Source of the DNA: an uncultured Ruminococcus sp.
Lineage (GTDB): Bacteria; Bacillota; Clostridia; Oscillospirales; Ruminococcaceae
NCBI GenBank assembly: GCA_934435205.1
Contig: CAKSAK010000009.1
Coordinates: 44,177 to 108,176, forward strand
Length of the DNA: 64,000 nucleotides
Direction of reading: 5' to 3'
In this document: piece after piece, positions 8,966 through 17,856 of the stretch
Layout: each line of letters opens with the position of its first letter
How positions within the stretch are numbered: position 1 is the first letter of the stretch
Translations under genes and position numbers: made by a program
The notes under the pieces: model-generated
Told to the model about the DNA's origin: nothing
Databases searched by the model: none
Seen by the model: the letters and a program-made list of their open reading frames with translations, nothing else

Positions 8966-9041
8966 GGGCAATACCGCATAAGGCACGCCTAACGGCTTTG
9001 CACGCAATCTGCTTGCATACAATCCTTATGTGGTATTGCCC
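8966..9041. repeat. 76-bp long palindrome (MITE-like or leader hairpin) before ligA
   Basis: GGGCAATACCGCATAAGG (8966-8983) pairs with CCTTATGTGGTATTGCCC (9024-9041), 17 of 18 positions Watson-Crick and one G-U. It begins five bases after the promoter -10, so nearly the whole element is at the 5' end of the ligA mRNA. There is no T-run after it, so it is not a simple terminator. Confidence 0.7.
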
Positions 9042-9088
9042 TGCGTATGATATGCCGTCAAGGCTGAACGAAACGGAGTTGTGTTATT

Positions 9089-11065
9089 TTGAACGAACAG
9101 GACGCTAAAAAACGTATAGACGAGCTTGTGAAGCTTTTGAATTATCACTCTCAGCTTTACTATGTTGAGGACAGAAACGAGATCACAGACTATGAATACG
9201 ATATGCTCCAGCAGGAACTAAAGGGTCTTGAGGAGCAGTTTCCACAGTTTGTCAGAAGCGACTCCCCTACTCAGCGTGTAGGCGGCAAGGCGATATCTAT
9301 ATTTAAGAAAGTCACTCACCGTGTGCAAATGGGTTCTTTGCAGGACGTTTTTTCCTTTGAACAAGTGAGAAGCTTTGTTGAGACAGTTCAGCAGGCTGTG
9401 GATAAACCGCAGTTCGTTGTTGAGCCTAAAATAGACGGACTTTCTGTATCCCTTGAATATCACAACGGCGAGCTTGCCATAGGTTCTACCCGTGGTGACG
9501 GTTTTGTGGGCGAGGACGTTACGTCAAATCTCAAGACTGTAAAGTCCATACCTATCAAAATAAACGAAGAACTGCCTTTGATAGAAGTCAGAGGCGAGAC
9601 ATATATGCCGAGAAATGTTTTTCTGAAGCTTGTTAAAGAGCAGGAGGACAATGACGAGCAGCCTTTCAAAAACCCAAGAAACGCTGCCGCAGGTTCTCTC
9701 AGACAGAAAGACCCTAAGATAGCGGCAAAAAGAAAGCTTGACATATTCGTGTTCAATGTTCAGCAGATAGAGGGCAAGGAGCTTACTTCTCACAAGGAGT
9801 CACTTGACTATCTGAAAACACTGGGATTCAAGACTATCCCTGATTACAAGCGTGTGTCAACGGCTGATGAGGTCATAGACTGCATAAAGGCTATCGGAGA
9901 AAAGCGTTTCGACCTGCCGTTCGATATTGACGGCGTTGTTATAAAGGTGGACGATTTCAGACAGCGTGAGGTGCTTGGCGCAACTGCAAAAGTTCCGAAG
10001 TGGGCTGTGGCTTACAAGTTCCCGCCTGAGGAAAAGACCTCAAAGCTGCTTGATATAGAGCTTAACGTAGGCAGAACAGGTGCTATAACACCTGTGGCTG
10101 TGTTTGAGCCTGTTTTTCTTGCAGGCACGAGCGTTTCAAGGGCGACCCTCCACAATCAGGACTTTATAAGAGAGAAAAACATTTCCGTGGGGGATATCAT
10201 CAAGGTGCGCAAGGCAGGAGATATCATTCCCGAGGTACTTGGCTCTGTAGAAAAGCATGGCGACGGAGTTTTCACGCTCCCTGAGTGCTGTCCTGTATGC
10301 GGAACAAAGCTTGTGAAGTCAGAGGAAGAAGCGGCGGTAAGGTGTCCGAACGTTGAATGTCCTGCACAGATATTCAGAAGCATTGTTCACTTTGCTTCAA
10401 AGGGTGCAATGAACATTGACGGACTTGGTCCGCAGATAGTTCACACCCTTCTTGACAACAAGCTCATCACCTCTGTGGCTGACCTTTACACCCTGAGTGA
10501 AAACAAGCTTTTACAGCTTGATAACTTCAAGGAAAAGTCAGTGAACAATCTTCTTGGTGCTATAGAAAAGTCAAAGTCCAATTCTTTAGACAGATTGGTG
10601 TTTGGTCTTGGCATAAGAAATATTGGACAGGCTTCTGCGAAGCTTCTGTGCGACAAGTTCGGTGACCTTGACAACATCATGAACGCTTCCGCAGAACAGA
10701 TATCCGAGATAGACGGCTTTGGCGGTGTAATGGCGCAAAGCGTTTACAACGCTTTCCATGAAGAGCATATGATAGAGCTTATCCAAAGGCTCAAAGAATG
10801 TGGGATAAACACAAAGTATGAGAAGATACAGATAGACGACCGCTTTGCAGGCAAGACTTTTGTTCTCACAGGCACTCTGCCGACCCTTAAAAGAAGCGAA
10901 GCAAAAGCACTCATTGAGAAATACGGCGGCAAGGCAAGCGGCTCGGTGTCCAAAAAAACGGACTATGTTCTTGCAGGTGAGGAAGCAGGAAGCAAGCTTG
11001 ATAAAGCTCAGCAGCTCGGTATCGAGATAATCACCGAAGAACAATTCAAGGATATGATAAAATAA
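9089..11065 (+). CDS. ligA: NAD-dependent DNA ligase LigA
   Basis: This 658-aa protein is the essential NAD+ ligase that seals nicks in replication and repair. The adenylation motif EPKIDGLS places the catalytic Lys at about residue 113. An OB fold follows, then a Cys4 zinc finger (CCPVCG, then CPNVECPAQ), helix-hairpin-helix repeats and a C-terminal BRCT domain (FAGKTFVLTGTLPTLKRSEA). The start is TTG 9089 with ACGGAG about ten bases upstream. Length is normal. It has its own promoter and a structured leader. Confidence 0.97.
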   Translation: MNEQDAKKRIDELVKLLNYHSQLYYVEDRNEITDYEYDMLQQELKGLEEQFPQFVRSDSPTQRVGGKAISIFKKVTHRVQMGSLQDVFSFEQVRSFVETVQQAVDKPQFVVEPKIDGLSVSLEYHNGELAIGSTRGDGFVGEDVTSNLKTVKSIPIKINEELPLIEVRGETYMPRNVFLKLVKEQEDNDEQPFKNPRNAAAGSLRQKDPKIAAKRKLDIFVFNVQQIEGKELTSHKESLDYLKTLGFKTIPDYKRVSTADEVIDCIKAIGEKRFDLPFDIDGVVIKVDDFRQREVLGATAKVPKWAVAYKFPPEEKTSKLLDIELNVGRTGAITPVAVFEPVFLAGTSVSRATLHNQDFIREKNISVGDIIKVRKAGDIIPEVLGSVEKHGDGVFTLPECCPVCGTKLVKSEEEAAVRCPNVECPAQIFRSIVHFASKGAMNIDGLGPQIVHTLLDNKLITSVADLYTLSENKLLQLDNFKEKSVNNLLGAIEKSKSNSLDRLVFGLGIRNIGQASAKLLCDKFGDLDNIMNASAEQISEIDGFGGVMAQSVYNAFHEEHMIELIQRLKECGINTKYEKIQIDDRFAGKTFVLTGTLPTLKRSEAKALIEKYGGKASGSVSKKTDYVLAGEEAGSKLDKAQQLGIEIITEEQFKDMIK

Positions 11066-11106
11066 GATAATATCTTTTTATATAAATAAAACAGGAGGAA
11101 TGTAAA

Positions 11107-11376
11107 ATGAACATTGACATTAAACACATTGCCAAGCTGGCAAGACTTCGCATCGAAGACGATCAGCTTGATAAGTTTGAGTCAGAAATGGAAAACATCG
11201 TGGGAATGGTTGAAAAGCTCCCCGACATTCAGGACGAAATGACCCTTGACCCTGACAACCCGATGATACTCAGAAAAGACGTGGCTGTTCAGGATAAATT
11301 CACAAGACAGGAGCTTATGCAGAACGCTCCTCAGGTAAAGGCAGGCTGTCTTGTCGTGCCTAAAACAGTAGAGTAA
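11107..11376 (+). CDS. gatC: Asp-tRNA(Asn)/Glu-tRNA(Gln) amidotransferase subunit C
   Basis: This 89-aa protein is the small structural subunit of the GatCAB amidotransferase that makes Gln-tRNA(Gln) and Asn-tRNA(Asn) by transamidation. The N-terminal helix pattern IDIKHIAKLARL is typical. The start follows ACAGGAGGAATGTAAA. gatC, gatA and gatB lie 12-17 bases apart and form one operon, so their products assemble as a stoichiometric complex. Confidence 0.95.
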   Translation: MNIDIKHIAKLARLRIEDDQLDKFESEMENIVGMVEKLPDIQDEMTLDPDNPMILRKDVAVQDKFTRQELMQNAPQVKAGCLVVPKTVE

Positions 11377-11388
11377 GGAGTGTTATAA

Positions 11389-12840
11389 TTGGAACTTTTT
11401 GAAAGAAATGCCTGCGACTTGTCAGAAATGATAAAGAACAAGGAAATAAGCTCCGCAGAGCTTACAAAGTCTGTTTTTGACAGAATAAAAGCAGTTGAGG
11501 GCAAGGTAGACGCTTATCTGACACTTGACGAAGAAAACGCTATGAAGAAAGCCGCTGAGATAGACGAAAAGCTTGCAAAGGGCGAAGAGCTTTCACCTCT
11601 GGCAGGTATACCTGTTGGTATCAAGGACAATATCTCAACAAAGGGTCTGAGAACGACCTGCGCATCAAAAATGCTTGGCAACTATGTTCCGCCTTTCAAT
11701 GCGACTGTAATGAACAAGCTTGACGATATCGTTATAACAGGCAAGCTCAACATGGACGAGTTCGCTATGGGTTCATCAACTGAGAACTCACATTTCAAGC
11801 CTACTAAAAACCCATTTGATACAGAGAGGATACCTGGCGGTTCATCAGGCGGATCTGCTGCGGCTGTTGCAGCAAGAGAGGCTATCGTTACTCTTGGTTC
11901 TGACACTGGCGGATCTATCAGACAGCCTGCTTCATACTGCGGCGTTGTAGGTCTTAAACCTACATATGGCAGCGTTTCAAGATATGGTCTGATTGCTTTT
12001 GCTTCATCACTGGATCAGATCGGACCTCTTGGTAAGTGCGTAAAGGACGTTGCTATGGTGCAGTCCGCTATCGTGGGTCATGACAAGTATGACGCTACTT
12101 CCGCATACAGAGAGTACCCTGATTTTGCGGCTGACCTTAAAGCTGACGTAAAGGGTCTGAGGATCGGTATACCAAAGGAGTATTTCGGTGAGGGTATCGA
12201 CCCATTCGTTAAGCAGTCTGTAATGAACGCTGTCAAGGAGCTTGAAAAACAGGGCGCAACTGTAAAGGAGATCTCTCTGCCGTCTACAGATTATGCACTT
12301 TCATCATACTACATCATTTCTTCTGCAGAAGCTTCTTCAAACCTTGCAAGATTTGACGGTGTAAGATACGGCTTCAGAGCTGAAGAATATGACGGACTTG
12401 TTGATATGTACGAGAGAACACGTTCTGAGGGCTTCGGTGACGAGGTAAAGAGAAGAATAATGCTCGGCACATTCGTGCTTTCATCAGGTTTCTATGACGC
12501 TTACTACAAGAAAGCAAAGCTCGTTCAGAAGAGAATAATGCAGGAGTTCGCAGCACAGTTTGCTGACGTTGACGTTATCGCTACTCCTACAGTTCCGTCA
12601 ACAGCTTTCAAGATCGGCGAGAACACTGACGATCCCCTTAAAATGTACGCAAATGATGTCTGCACTGTTACAGTGAACATTGCAGGTCTGCCTGCAATAA
12701 GCATTCCTTGTGCATATGACGACAAGGGTCTGCCTGTTGGTATGCAGCTTATCGGTGGAAAGTTTACAGAGCAGCGTCTGCTTAACACAGCTTATGCTTA
12801 TGAGCAGCTTGTTGGCGGATTCAAAATGCCTGAGCTTTAA
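11389..12840 (+). CDS. gatA: Asp-tRNA(Asn)/Glu-tRNA(Gln) amidotransferase subunit A
   Basis: This 483-aa amidase-signature enzyme releases ammonia from glutamine for GatB. The Ser-cisSer-Lys triad is visible: Lys in PVGIKDNIST, and the serines in GGSSGGSAAAVAA and SDTGGSIRQPASYCG. The start is TTG 11389 after AAGGAGTGTTATAA, which is the right SD spacing. From about here to the end of gatB the codons look more biased, consistent with high expression. Confidence 0.97.
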   Translation: MELFERNACDLSEMIKNKEISSAELTKSVFDRIKAVEGKVDAYLTLDEENAMKKAAEIDEKLAKGEELSPLAGIPVGIKDNISTKGLRTTCASKMLGNYVPPFNATVMNKLDDIVITGKLNMDEFAMGSSTENSHFKPTKNPFDTERIPGGSSGGSAAAVAAREAIVTLGSDTGGSIRQPASYCGVVGLKPTYGSVSRYGLIAFASSLDQIGPLGKCVKDVAMVQSAIVGHDKYDATSAYREYPDFAADLKADVKGLRIGIPKEYFGEGIDPFVKQSVMNAVKELEKQGATVKEISLPSTDYALSSYYIISSAEASSNLARFDGVRYGFRAEEYDGLVDMYERTRSEGFGDEVKRRIMLGTFVLSSGFYDAYYKKAKLVQKRIMQEFAAQFADVDVIATPTVPSTAFKIGENTDDPLKMYANDVCTVTVNIAGLPAISIPCAYDDKGLPVGMQLIGGKFTEQRLLNTAYAYEQLVGGFKMPEL

Positions 12841-12857
12841 GGAAAGGGGTCACAAAA

Positions 12858-14294
12858 ATGGTAAAAGGCTACGAAGTTGTAATCGGTCTTGAAACTCATG
12901 CTGAGCTTAATACCGAGTCTAAAATATACTGCGACTGCAAGAACCAGTTCGGTCTTGAAGTCAACTCACAGGTTTGCCCTATCTGCATGGGTATGCCTGG
13001 CACATTGCCTACTCTTAACGAAAAGGTAGTTGACTATGCAATAAGAATGGGTCACGCACTCAACTGCGAGATAAACCGTGTCTGCAAGCAGGACAGAAAG
13101 AACTATTTCTATCCTGACCTGCCAAAGGCTTATCAGATATCACAGGCAGAAGTTCCTCTCTGTGGCAAGGGTTATGTTGATATCCTTGTTGACGGCGAGG
13201 AAAGAAGAATAGGTATCACAAGAATACACATTGAGGAGGACGCAGGTAAGCTTCTTCACTCTGACAAGTTCCATGGCGTATCACTTGTTGACCTTAACCG
13301 CTGCGGTGTTCCGCTTATCGAGATAGTTTCTGAGCCTGATATGCGTTCTTCTCAGGAAGCAAAGGTTTATCTTGAAACCCTGAAATCAATACTCCAGTAT
13401 CTTGGCATATGCGATTGTAAGATGCAGGAAGGCTCTATCAGATGTGACGTAAACGTATCAGTTCACAAGCCTGGCGAGCCATTCGGCACACGTTCTGAGA
13501 TGAAGAACGTAAACAGCTTCTCTGCCGCTGTAAGAGGTATCGACTACGAGGTAGAAAGACAGATAGCCGTTCTTGAAGCAGGCGGAAAGGTCGAGCAGGA
13601 AACACGCCGTTGGGACGATGAAAAGGGCATGAGCATTCCAATGCGTTCAAAAGAGGACGCACAGGATTATCGTTACTTCCCTGAGCCTGACTTGCTCACT
13701 ATCGTTGTTGAGCAGGAGCGTGTTGACGAGCTTAAGAAAAGTATTCCTGAGCTTCCAAACGTAAAGATACTCAGATATGTAAAGAAGTTTGGTCTGAACA
13801 TAAAGGATGCAACATTTATCGCAGAGTCAGTTTCCCTTGCAAAGCTTTTTGACGATTGCATGGCAAAGGACAAGTTCCCTGCTAAGTGCTATACAACATG
13901 GATACTTGGCGACCTTGTCAAGTACATGAACGCAACAGGCAAGACGCTCGAAGATACAAAGCTCACTGCTGACAATCTTACTGACCTCGTCGCTGCTATC
14001 GAGGCAAAGACCATTTCCAACGCTGGCGGAAAGACAGTTTTTGCAGTTCTTCTTGAGGAGGACAAAAAGGTAAGCGACATTATCGAGGAGCAGGGTCTTG
14101 CACAGGTTTCCGATGACAGTGCACTTGAAAAGATCGCTGACGAAGTTCTTGCCGCAAACGAAAAGTCTGTAAATGACTACAAGGGCGGAAAGACAAATGC
14201 TCTGGGCTATCTGGTAGGTCAGTGCATGAAAGCATCAAAGGGCAAGGCTAACCCTGGAAAAATGAAAGAGATAATTCTTGCAAAGCTTGGCTAA
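12858..14294 (+). CDS. gatB: Asp-tRNA(Asn)/Glu-tRNA(Gln) amidotransferase subunit B
   Basis: This 478-aa GatB has the N-terminal cradle domain with kinase and transamidase centres (GLETHAELNTESKIYCDC, CPICMGMPGTLPTLN, NRCGVPLIEIVSEPD). The C-terminal helical and YqeY-like tail (NPGKMKEIILAKL) contacts tRNA. It activates misacylated Glu-tRNA(Gln) or Asp-tRNA(Asn) and transfers the ammonia made by GatA. ATG 12858 follows AGGAAAGGGGTCACAAAA. It is the last gene of the operon and ends at a bidirectional terminator. Confidence 0.97.
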   Translation: MVKGYEVVIGLETHAELNTESKIYCDCKNQFGLEVNSQVCPICMGMPGTLPTLNEKVVDYAIRMGHALNCEINRVCKQDRKNYFYPDLPKAYQISQAEVPLCGKGYVDILVDGEERRIGITRIHIEEDAGKLLHSDKFHGVSLVDLNRCGVPLIEIVSEPDMRSSQEAKVYLETLKSILQYLGICDCKMQEGSIRCDVNVSVHKPGEPFGTRSEMKNVNSFSAAVRGIDYEVERQIAVLEAGGKVEQETRRWDDEKGMSIPMRSKEDAQDYRYFPEPDLLTIVVEQERVDELKKSIPELPNVKILRYVKKFGLNIKDATFIAESVSLAKLFDDCMAKDKFPAKCYTTWILGDLVKYMNATGKTLEDTKLTADNLTDLVAAIEAKTISNAGGKTVFAVLLEEDKKVSDIIEEQGLAQVSDDSALEKIADEVLAANEKSVNDYKGGKTNALGYLVGQCMKASKGKANPGKMKEIILAKLG

Positions 14295-14317
14295 GTGCAA
14301 AATAAGTTTTGATATAA

Positions 14318-14350
14318 CAAAAGAGGATCGCATTTGCGGTCCTCTTTTTT
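14318..14350. terminator. Bidirectional terminator between gatB and mtaB
   Basis: AAAAGAGGATCGCA pairs with TGCGGTCCTCTTTTTT around a short loop. There are runs of T on the plus side and of A on the other side, so it can end both convergent operons. Confidence 0.85.
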
Positions 14351-14354
14351 GTAC

Positions 14355-15659
14355 TCATATAAGTTTTCCGTAACAAAACTCGCCGTCTGACGAGGTTATC
14401 TCTATCTTTAAAAGCTGTCGCCTTAAGGAAACTTCTTCGCTCGTCCTCGGTATTTTCACAGTCACATAATTTGGCGCATGACCTTGATGCCACTGAGGGC
14501 TTGTTTCCTTTTCAAACAAAACCTCCTGCACTGTGCCAACAAGGCTTTTGAGATACATAGCCTTTGTTGCGCCACAGACCTCTGCCATTTTAGCCGCACG
14601 ACTGTGCTTGGTCTTGCGGTCGAGCTGACCTTTCATTTTGTCGGCAACAGTGGTGGGTCTGCGTGAATACGGGAAAATATGCGCTTCTGCGAAAGATATC
14701 TTTCTTGCAAATGCCAGCGACTTTTCAAATTCCTCGTCAGTTTCCTGTGGAAAGCCCACCATTATGTCGGTGGTTATGGCGCAGTTTGGAAAATGCCTAC
14801 GAAGCTTCTCACAAAGCTCAGCATACTCCGCCGTATCATAATGGCGGTTCATGCGCTTCAAAGTTTCGTCACAGCCACTTTGCAGAGAAAGATGAAAATG
14901 CGGACAGAGCTTTTCAAGCTTTGACATTCGCAGGATATCTTCATCTGAAATAAGCTCAGGCTCAACAGAGCCGATACGCACTCTGTAATCGCCATCACAG
15001 CCACAGGCGGCTTCAACAGCATCAATGAGCCGTGTGCCGTTTTTGAAGTCTCTGCCGTAACAGCAAAGATTTATGCCCGTGAGAATTATCTCCTTGTGAC
15101 CTGAGTCAACGAGCTGCTGAACTTCGGGAGCGATATTCTCCAAAGGTTTTGAGCAGATGTGTCCTCTCGCAGTGGGGATAATACAGTAGGTGCAATACTG
15201 ATCACAGCCGTCTTGAATTTTGATATACGCACGAGTTTTTTGGTCAGCGCCTGAGTTTGTCATTTTCTCAAAAGCCTCTCCCCTTTCACGAGGAACTATC
15301 CTGACAATGCGCTCGCCGCTTGTGATATACCTTTTTATAAGGGCGGGTATCTCTTTTTTTGCACCCGTGCCAACTATGATACCGCACTCGTCAAGAGCAG
15401 AAGCTTCCTTTTCAAAAGCCTGTGGAAAACAGCCTGCCAGAACGATCAGACACTCAGGATTGGCTTTTTTTATCTTATGTATAAGCTGTCGGCATTTTGA
15501 GTCCGACTGAGCGGTAACAGTGCAGGTATTTACAACACAGACCTCTGCATCAGCATAATCTTCCGTGACCGCATACCCCTCGGACAGCATTGCTTCCTTT
15601 ATATTTTCTGTTTCATATTGGTTTACCTTGCAGCCGAATGTATAGAAAAAGGCTTTCAT
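14355..15659 (-). CDS. mtaB: tRNA t6A37 methylthiotransferase MtaB
   Basis: This 434-aa radical SAM methylthiotransferase makes ms2t6A37 in tRNA reading ANN codons. The N-terminal UPF0004 domain has its three cluster cysteines (FGCKVNQYE, VVNTCTVT, LAGCFPQ). The radical SAM motif CDQYCTYC lies near residue 150, and a C-terminal TRAM-like part follows. I chose ATG 15659 (MKAFFYTFGCKVNQ) with AAAGGAAATCAAAT upstream, not the in-frame ATG at 15731, which adds 24 non-conserved residues. It is convergent with gatB. Confidence 0.93.
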   Translation of the reverse strand: MKAFFYTFGCKVNQYETENIKEAMLSEGYAVTEDYADAEVCVVNTCTVTAQSDSKCRQLIHKIKKANPECLIVLAGCFPQAFEKEASALDECGIIVGTGAKKEIPALIKRYITSGERIVRIVPRERGEAFEKMTNSGADQKTRAYIKIQDGCDQYCTYCIIPTARGHICSKPLENIAPEVQQLVDSGHKEIILTGINLCCYGRDFKNGTRLIDAVEAACGCDGDYRVRIGSVEPELISDEDILRMSKLEKLCPHFHLSLQSGCDETLKRMNRHYDTAEYAELCEKLRRHFPNCAITTDIMVGFPQETDEEFEKSLAFARKISFAEAHIFPYSRRPTTVADKMKGQLDRKTKHSRAAKMAEVCGATKAMYLKSLVGTVQEVLFEKETSPQWHQGHAPNYVTVKIPRTSEEVSLRRQLLKIEITSSDGEFCYGKLI

Positions 15660-15800
15660 ATTTGATTTCCTTTCAATAGCCAAATGTTTATAATGCACAA
15701 TAAATAACAATAATATATGTGCATATTGCATAAATCCAAACTTTGATTTTTATCACTCTTGACTATTGTACCATATTTTATTTTTTTTTGCAAATATCCA

Positions 15801-15828
15801 TTGACAAATCAGAAAAATCGTTTATAAT
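15801..15828 (+). promoter_or_regulatory. Strong sigma-A promoter for the first HPr-like gene
   Basis: TTGACA at 15801-15806, 16 bases, TATAAT at 15823-15828. The transcript would begin with a small hairpin, TGTAGA/TCTACA at 15836-15855. Confidence 0.8.
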
Positions 15829-15909
15829 ATAAATTGTAGAGAAAAGATCTACAGAATTTATGTGGGAATCAAGATCGGATATACCGATCATTCTGAAGGA
15901 GGAATATTT

Positions 15910-16140
15910 ATGACAAAGGTAAAAATCATGCTCGATTCCATTGCAGCGGTAAAGAAGTTTGTAAGCGTAGTTTCTATGTACGACTTTGATGTGGATCTTG
16001 CGTCAGGAAGATATGCAGTTGACGCTAAGTCAATCATGGGTATTTTCAGCCTTGACCTTTCAAATCCTATCCAGCTCGTAGCACACACAGACGACGCTAC
16101 TAAGTTCCTTGACGAGATCAAAGAATTTATCGTTGACTAA
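15910..16140 (+). CDS. HPr-like protein lacking the catalytic histidine
   Basis: This 76-aa protein has the HPr fold signature around the regulatory serine (AVDAKSIMGIFSLDLS, matching KSIMGVMSLG in HPr). The N-terminal loop that should carry H15-A-R-P is replaced by DSIAAVKKF, so PEP-dependent phosphotransfer is not expected. It resembles Bacillus Crh in keeping the Ser46 region while losing His15, and may act as a regulatory partner rather than a phosphocarrier; that role is inference. ATG 15910 follows GAAGGAGGAATATTT, a strong SD. It has its own strong promoter and terminator. Confidence 0.8.
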   Translation: MTKVKIMLDSIAAVKKFVSVVSMYDFDVDLASGRYAVDAKSIMGIFSLDLSNPIQLVAHTDDATKFLDEIKEFIVD

Positions 16141-16158
16141 ACTTTGATATCACGAAAG

Positions 16159-16187
16159 CACTGAGTTTTAAAAGCTCAGTGTTTTTT
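16159..16187 (+). terminator. Terminator after the first HPr-like gene
   Basis: CACTGAG, loop TTTTAAAAG, CTCAGTG, then TTTTTTT. Confidence 0.9.
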
Positions 16188-16480
16188 TGTCGCTAAATTT
16201 AAACGATTTCGCATTTTTGCAAAATATCATCATATGATTTAATATATTTTCTAATACACATATTATACGCTTACCCAAATAACTATTCATTTTTTCGCAA
16301 ACGTTTAAAATTTTCGGTTTCAGAAAACATTTAGTAAATATGTTATAGTTTTTATATAAGTTCCACATTAACTAAAACGTTTAAATGTGATTAATTATCC
16401 AAATTTCATACAATAAATTAACATGAAATAAATCATATTCATATTAATATCTTTGCATATAATATTTTACACAATATCTG
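16188..16480. other. AT-rich intergenic stretch without a recognisable gene
   Basis: Very AT-rich sequence with no ORF that has an SD. An ORF on the minus strand (16168-16368) has no SD, runs through the terminator and looks like chance. I see only scattered A/T tracts that could help the downstream promoter. Confidence 0.5.
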
Positions 16481-16509
16481 TTTACTATTTGTTCATACAG
16501 GCATATAAT
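16481..16509 (+). promoter_or_regulatory. Candidate promoter for the second HPr-like gene
   Basis: TTTACT at 16481-16486, 17 bases, TATAAT at 16504-16509. The -35 is weak. A hairpin terminator follows about 55-90 bases downstream, before the gene. Confidence 0.5.
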
Positions 16510-16562
16510 TATATATGGATTAAGATATGTGACATATAAGTATAGAACTGCTGTTGCCAATG

Positions 16563-16605
16563 AAAAAAGAAACGAAAATTCCAGAAATTTTCGGTTCTTT
16601 TTTTA
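16563..16605 (+). terminator. Leader terminator (possible attenuator or sRNA end) before the second HPr-like gene
   Basis: GAAACGAAAATT, loop CCAG, AATTTTCGGTTC, then TTTTTTT. It lies between the candidate promoter and the gene, so most transcripts would stop here unless the hairpin is prevented. Confidence 0.75.
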
Positions 16606-16638
16606 GTTTTTCAGAGGTTACTATTGCGAAAGGAGGAT

Positions 16639-16893
16639 ATGCCAAAGGGCATAATCACGAACATGATCAAAGCTTATATCAGAATAAACGATCTTAATGA
16701 CATCAAGACTTTGCATGAAGCGGCTTTAAGCTGCAAATACGATCTGGTGGTGCAATCAGGAACAAAGATACTCAATCCAAAATCACTTATGGGTATTTTT
16801 GGTCTTGGTACAAAGAAAACTGTATCGCTGGTAGCTAAATATGACGACAAGCGTGATTTTCTCGAAAAATTCGGTGATCTGATCTCAACTTAG
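16639..16893 (+). CDS. Second HPr-like protein without a canonical active site
   Basis: This protein of about 77-84 aa has the HPr Ser46-type motif LNPKSLMGIFGLGTKKTVSL. The N-terminal region reads IKTLHEAALS, with a histidine but no following Arg-Pro of the HARP active-site signature, so it is not a normal PTS phosphocarrier. ATG 16639 lies only two bases after AGGAGG; ATG 16663 gives a better family N-terminus (MIKAYIRIND) but has no SD nearby. The true start is therefore unsure. It is a paralog of the gene at 15910 and is preceded by a possible attenuator. Confidence 0.75.
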   Translation: MPKGIITNMIKAYIRINDLNDIKTLHEAALSCKYDLVVQSGTKILNPKSLMGIFGLGTKKTVSLVAKYDDKRDFLEKFGDLIST

Positions 16894-16906
16894 ATCATTC
16901 CTTATA

Positions 16907-16935
16907 AAAGCGTTCTGCTGCCGCGGAGCGCTTTT
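16907..16935 (+). terminator. Terminator after the second HPr-like gene
   Basis: AAAAGCGTTC and GAGCGCTTTT form a stem with a G-C-rich loop, followed by CTCTTTT. Confidence 0.75.
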
Positions 16936-16946
16936 CTCTTTTGCCC

Positions 16947-16975
16947 TTGTAATCATAAGGTCTATGTGCTATAAT
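16947..16975 (+). promoter_or_regulatory. Sigma-A promoter for the DUF218 gene
   Basis: TTGTAA at 16947-16952, 17 bases, TATAAT at 16970-16975 with TGC directly upstream (extended -10). Confidence 0.75.
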
Positions 16976-17002
16976 AGAACAAAAAAGACAAGGAGATAAC
17001 TT

Positions 17003-17761
17003 ATGAGCGTAAAAATAATATTGCTTGCACTGGAAACTTTGCTGTTGTTTCTGTTTCTTGTACCATTACCTGTTATATGCTCTGGCAACCTGCTTGGCAT
17101 CATCGTTTCGGTGATACTAATGCTCATAACGGCAAACTGGACAAAATTCTGCGGTATCATATCAAAAATATGGGGACATGGTGCAGGTAAATTTGGGCTT
17201 ATCTTTGTGAGCACATTGATACTTGCCGGGATAATATACGTGTGCATACTTTCTATACTAATGTACAAAGCGCAGGAAAACCGCCCTGAAAAAGCCAATG
17301 TTATAGTTGTGCTTGGCTGTCAGGTAAAAGGCGAACGCCCATCACGAATGTTACGCAGACGACTTGACGCTGCAATTACGGCTATGAACGACAATCCTGA
17401 CACGCTTTGTATAGTTTCAGGTGGCAAGGGTGATGATGAGAAAATAAGCGAAGCCTTGGCAATGAAAAACTATCTGCTTGAAAAAGGCATGGACAGCGAC
17501 AGGATAATAATGGAGGACAAGTCCACTTCAACTTACGAAAATATCCAAAACTCTCTCAAGATACTCGATGAACTCGGCATGAGCCATGATATGACTATCG
17601 TCACAGACGGCTTTCATCAATACCGTGCAAGCCTTATCGCAAAGGCTCAGGGCGTTGAAAATGTCACCGCTTATTCAGCCTACACCGAGCCACGATATCT
17701 GTTTACATATTGGGTGAGAGAGTGGCTTGGGCTAACGCACTTTTTTTTGATCGGAAGCTAA
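17003..17761 (+). CDS. YdcF/SanA-type DUF218 membrane protein
   Basis: This 252-aa protein has three predicted N-terminal helices (about residues 4-24, 30-47 and 70-92) and a C-terminal DUF218 domain. The domain motifs are VIVVLGCQVKGERPSRML, CIVSGGKGDDE, DKSTSTYENI and TIVTDGFHQYRA. DUF218 proteins (YdcF, SanA, ElyC) are linked to envelope biogenesis, but the substrate is not known. The start follows AAGGAGATAACTT. It stands alone with its own promoter. Confidence 0.88.
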   Translation: MSVKIILLALETLLLFLFLVPLPVICSGNLLGIIVSVILMLITANWTKFCGIISKIWGHGAGKFGLIFVSTLILAGIIYVCILSILMYKAQENRPEKANVIVVLGCQVKGERPSRMLRRRLDAAITAMNDNPDTLCIVSGGKGDDEKISEALAMKNYLLEKGMDSDRIIMEDKSTSTYENIQNSLKILDELGMSHDMTIVTDGFHQYRASLIAKAQGVENVTAYSAYTEPRYLFTYWVREWLGLTHFFLIGS

Positions 17762-17792
17762 CAAATTTCCACTATTATTGCACAAAAAACCA

Positions 17793-17821
17793 TTGAAAAC
17801 AGCACAAAATTATGCTAGAAT
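17793..17821 (+). promoter_or_regulatory. Promoter for the isomerase-like gene
   Basis: TTGAAA at 17793-17798, 17 bases, TAGAAT at 17816-17821 preceded by TGC (extended -10). Confidence 0.7.
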
Positions 17822-17856
17822 GATAATATAAATAAATGAAAATCGGAGGTTAGATA

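Noticed and set aside
8966..9041. LicT-type RAT at the ligA palindrome because of GGCAATACC
   Set aside because: The shared string is short, there is no TTGTTACTG part, and ligA is not a sugar gene. The structure is a simple palindrome.
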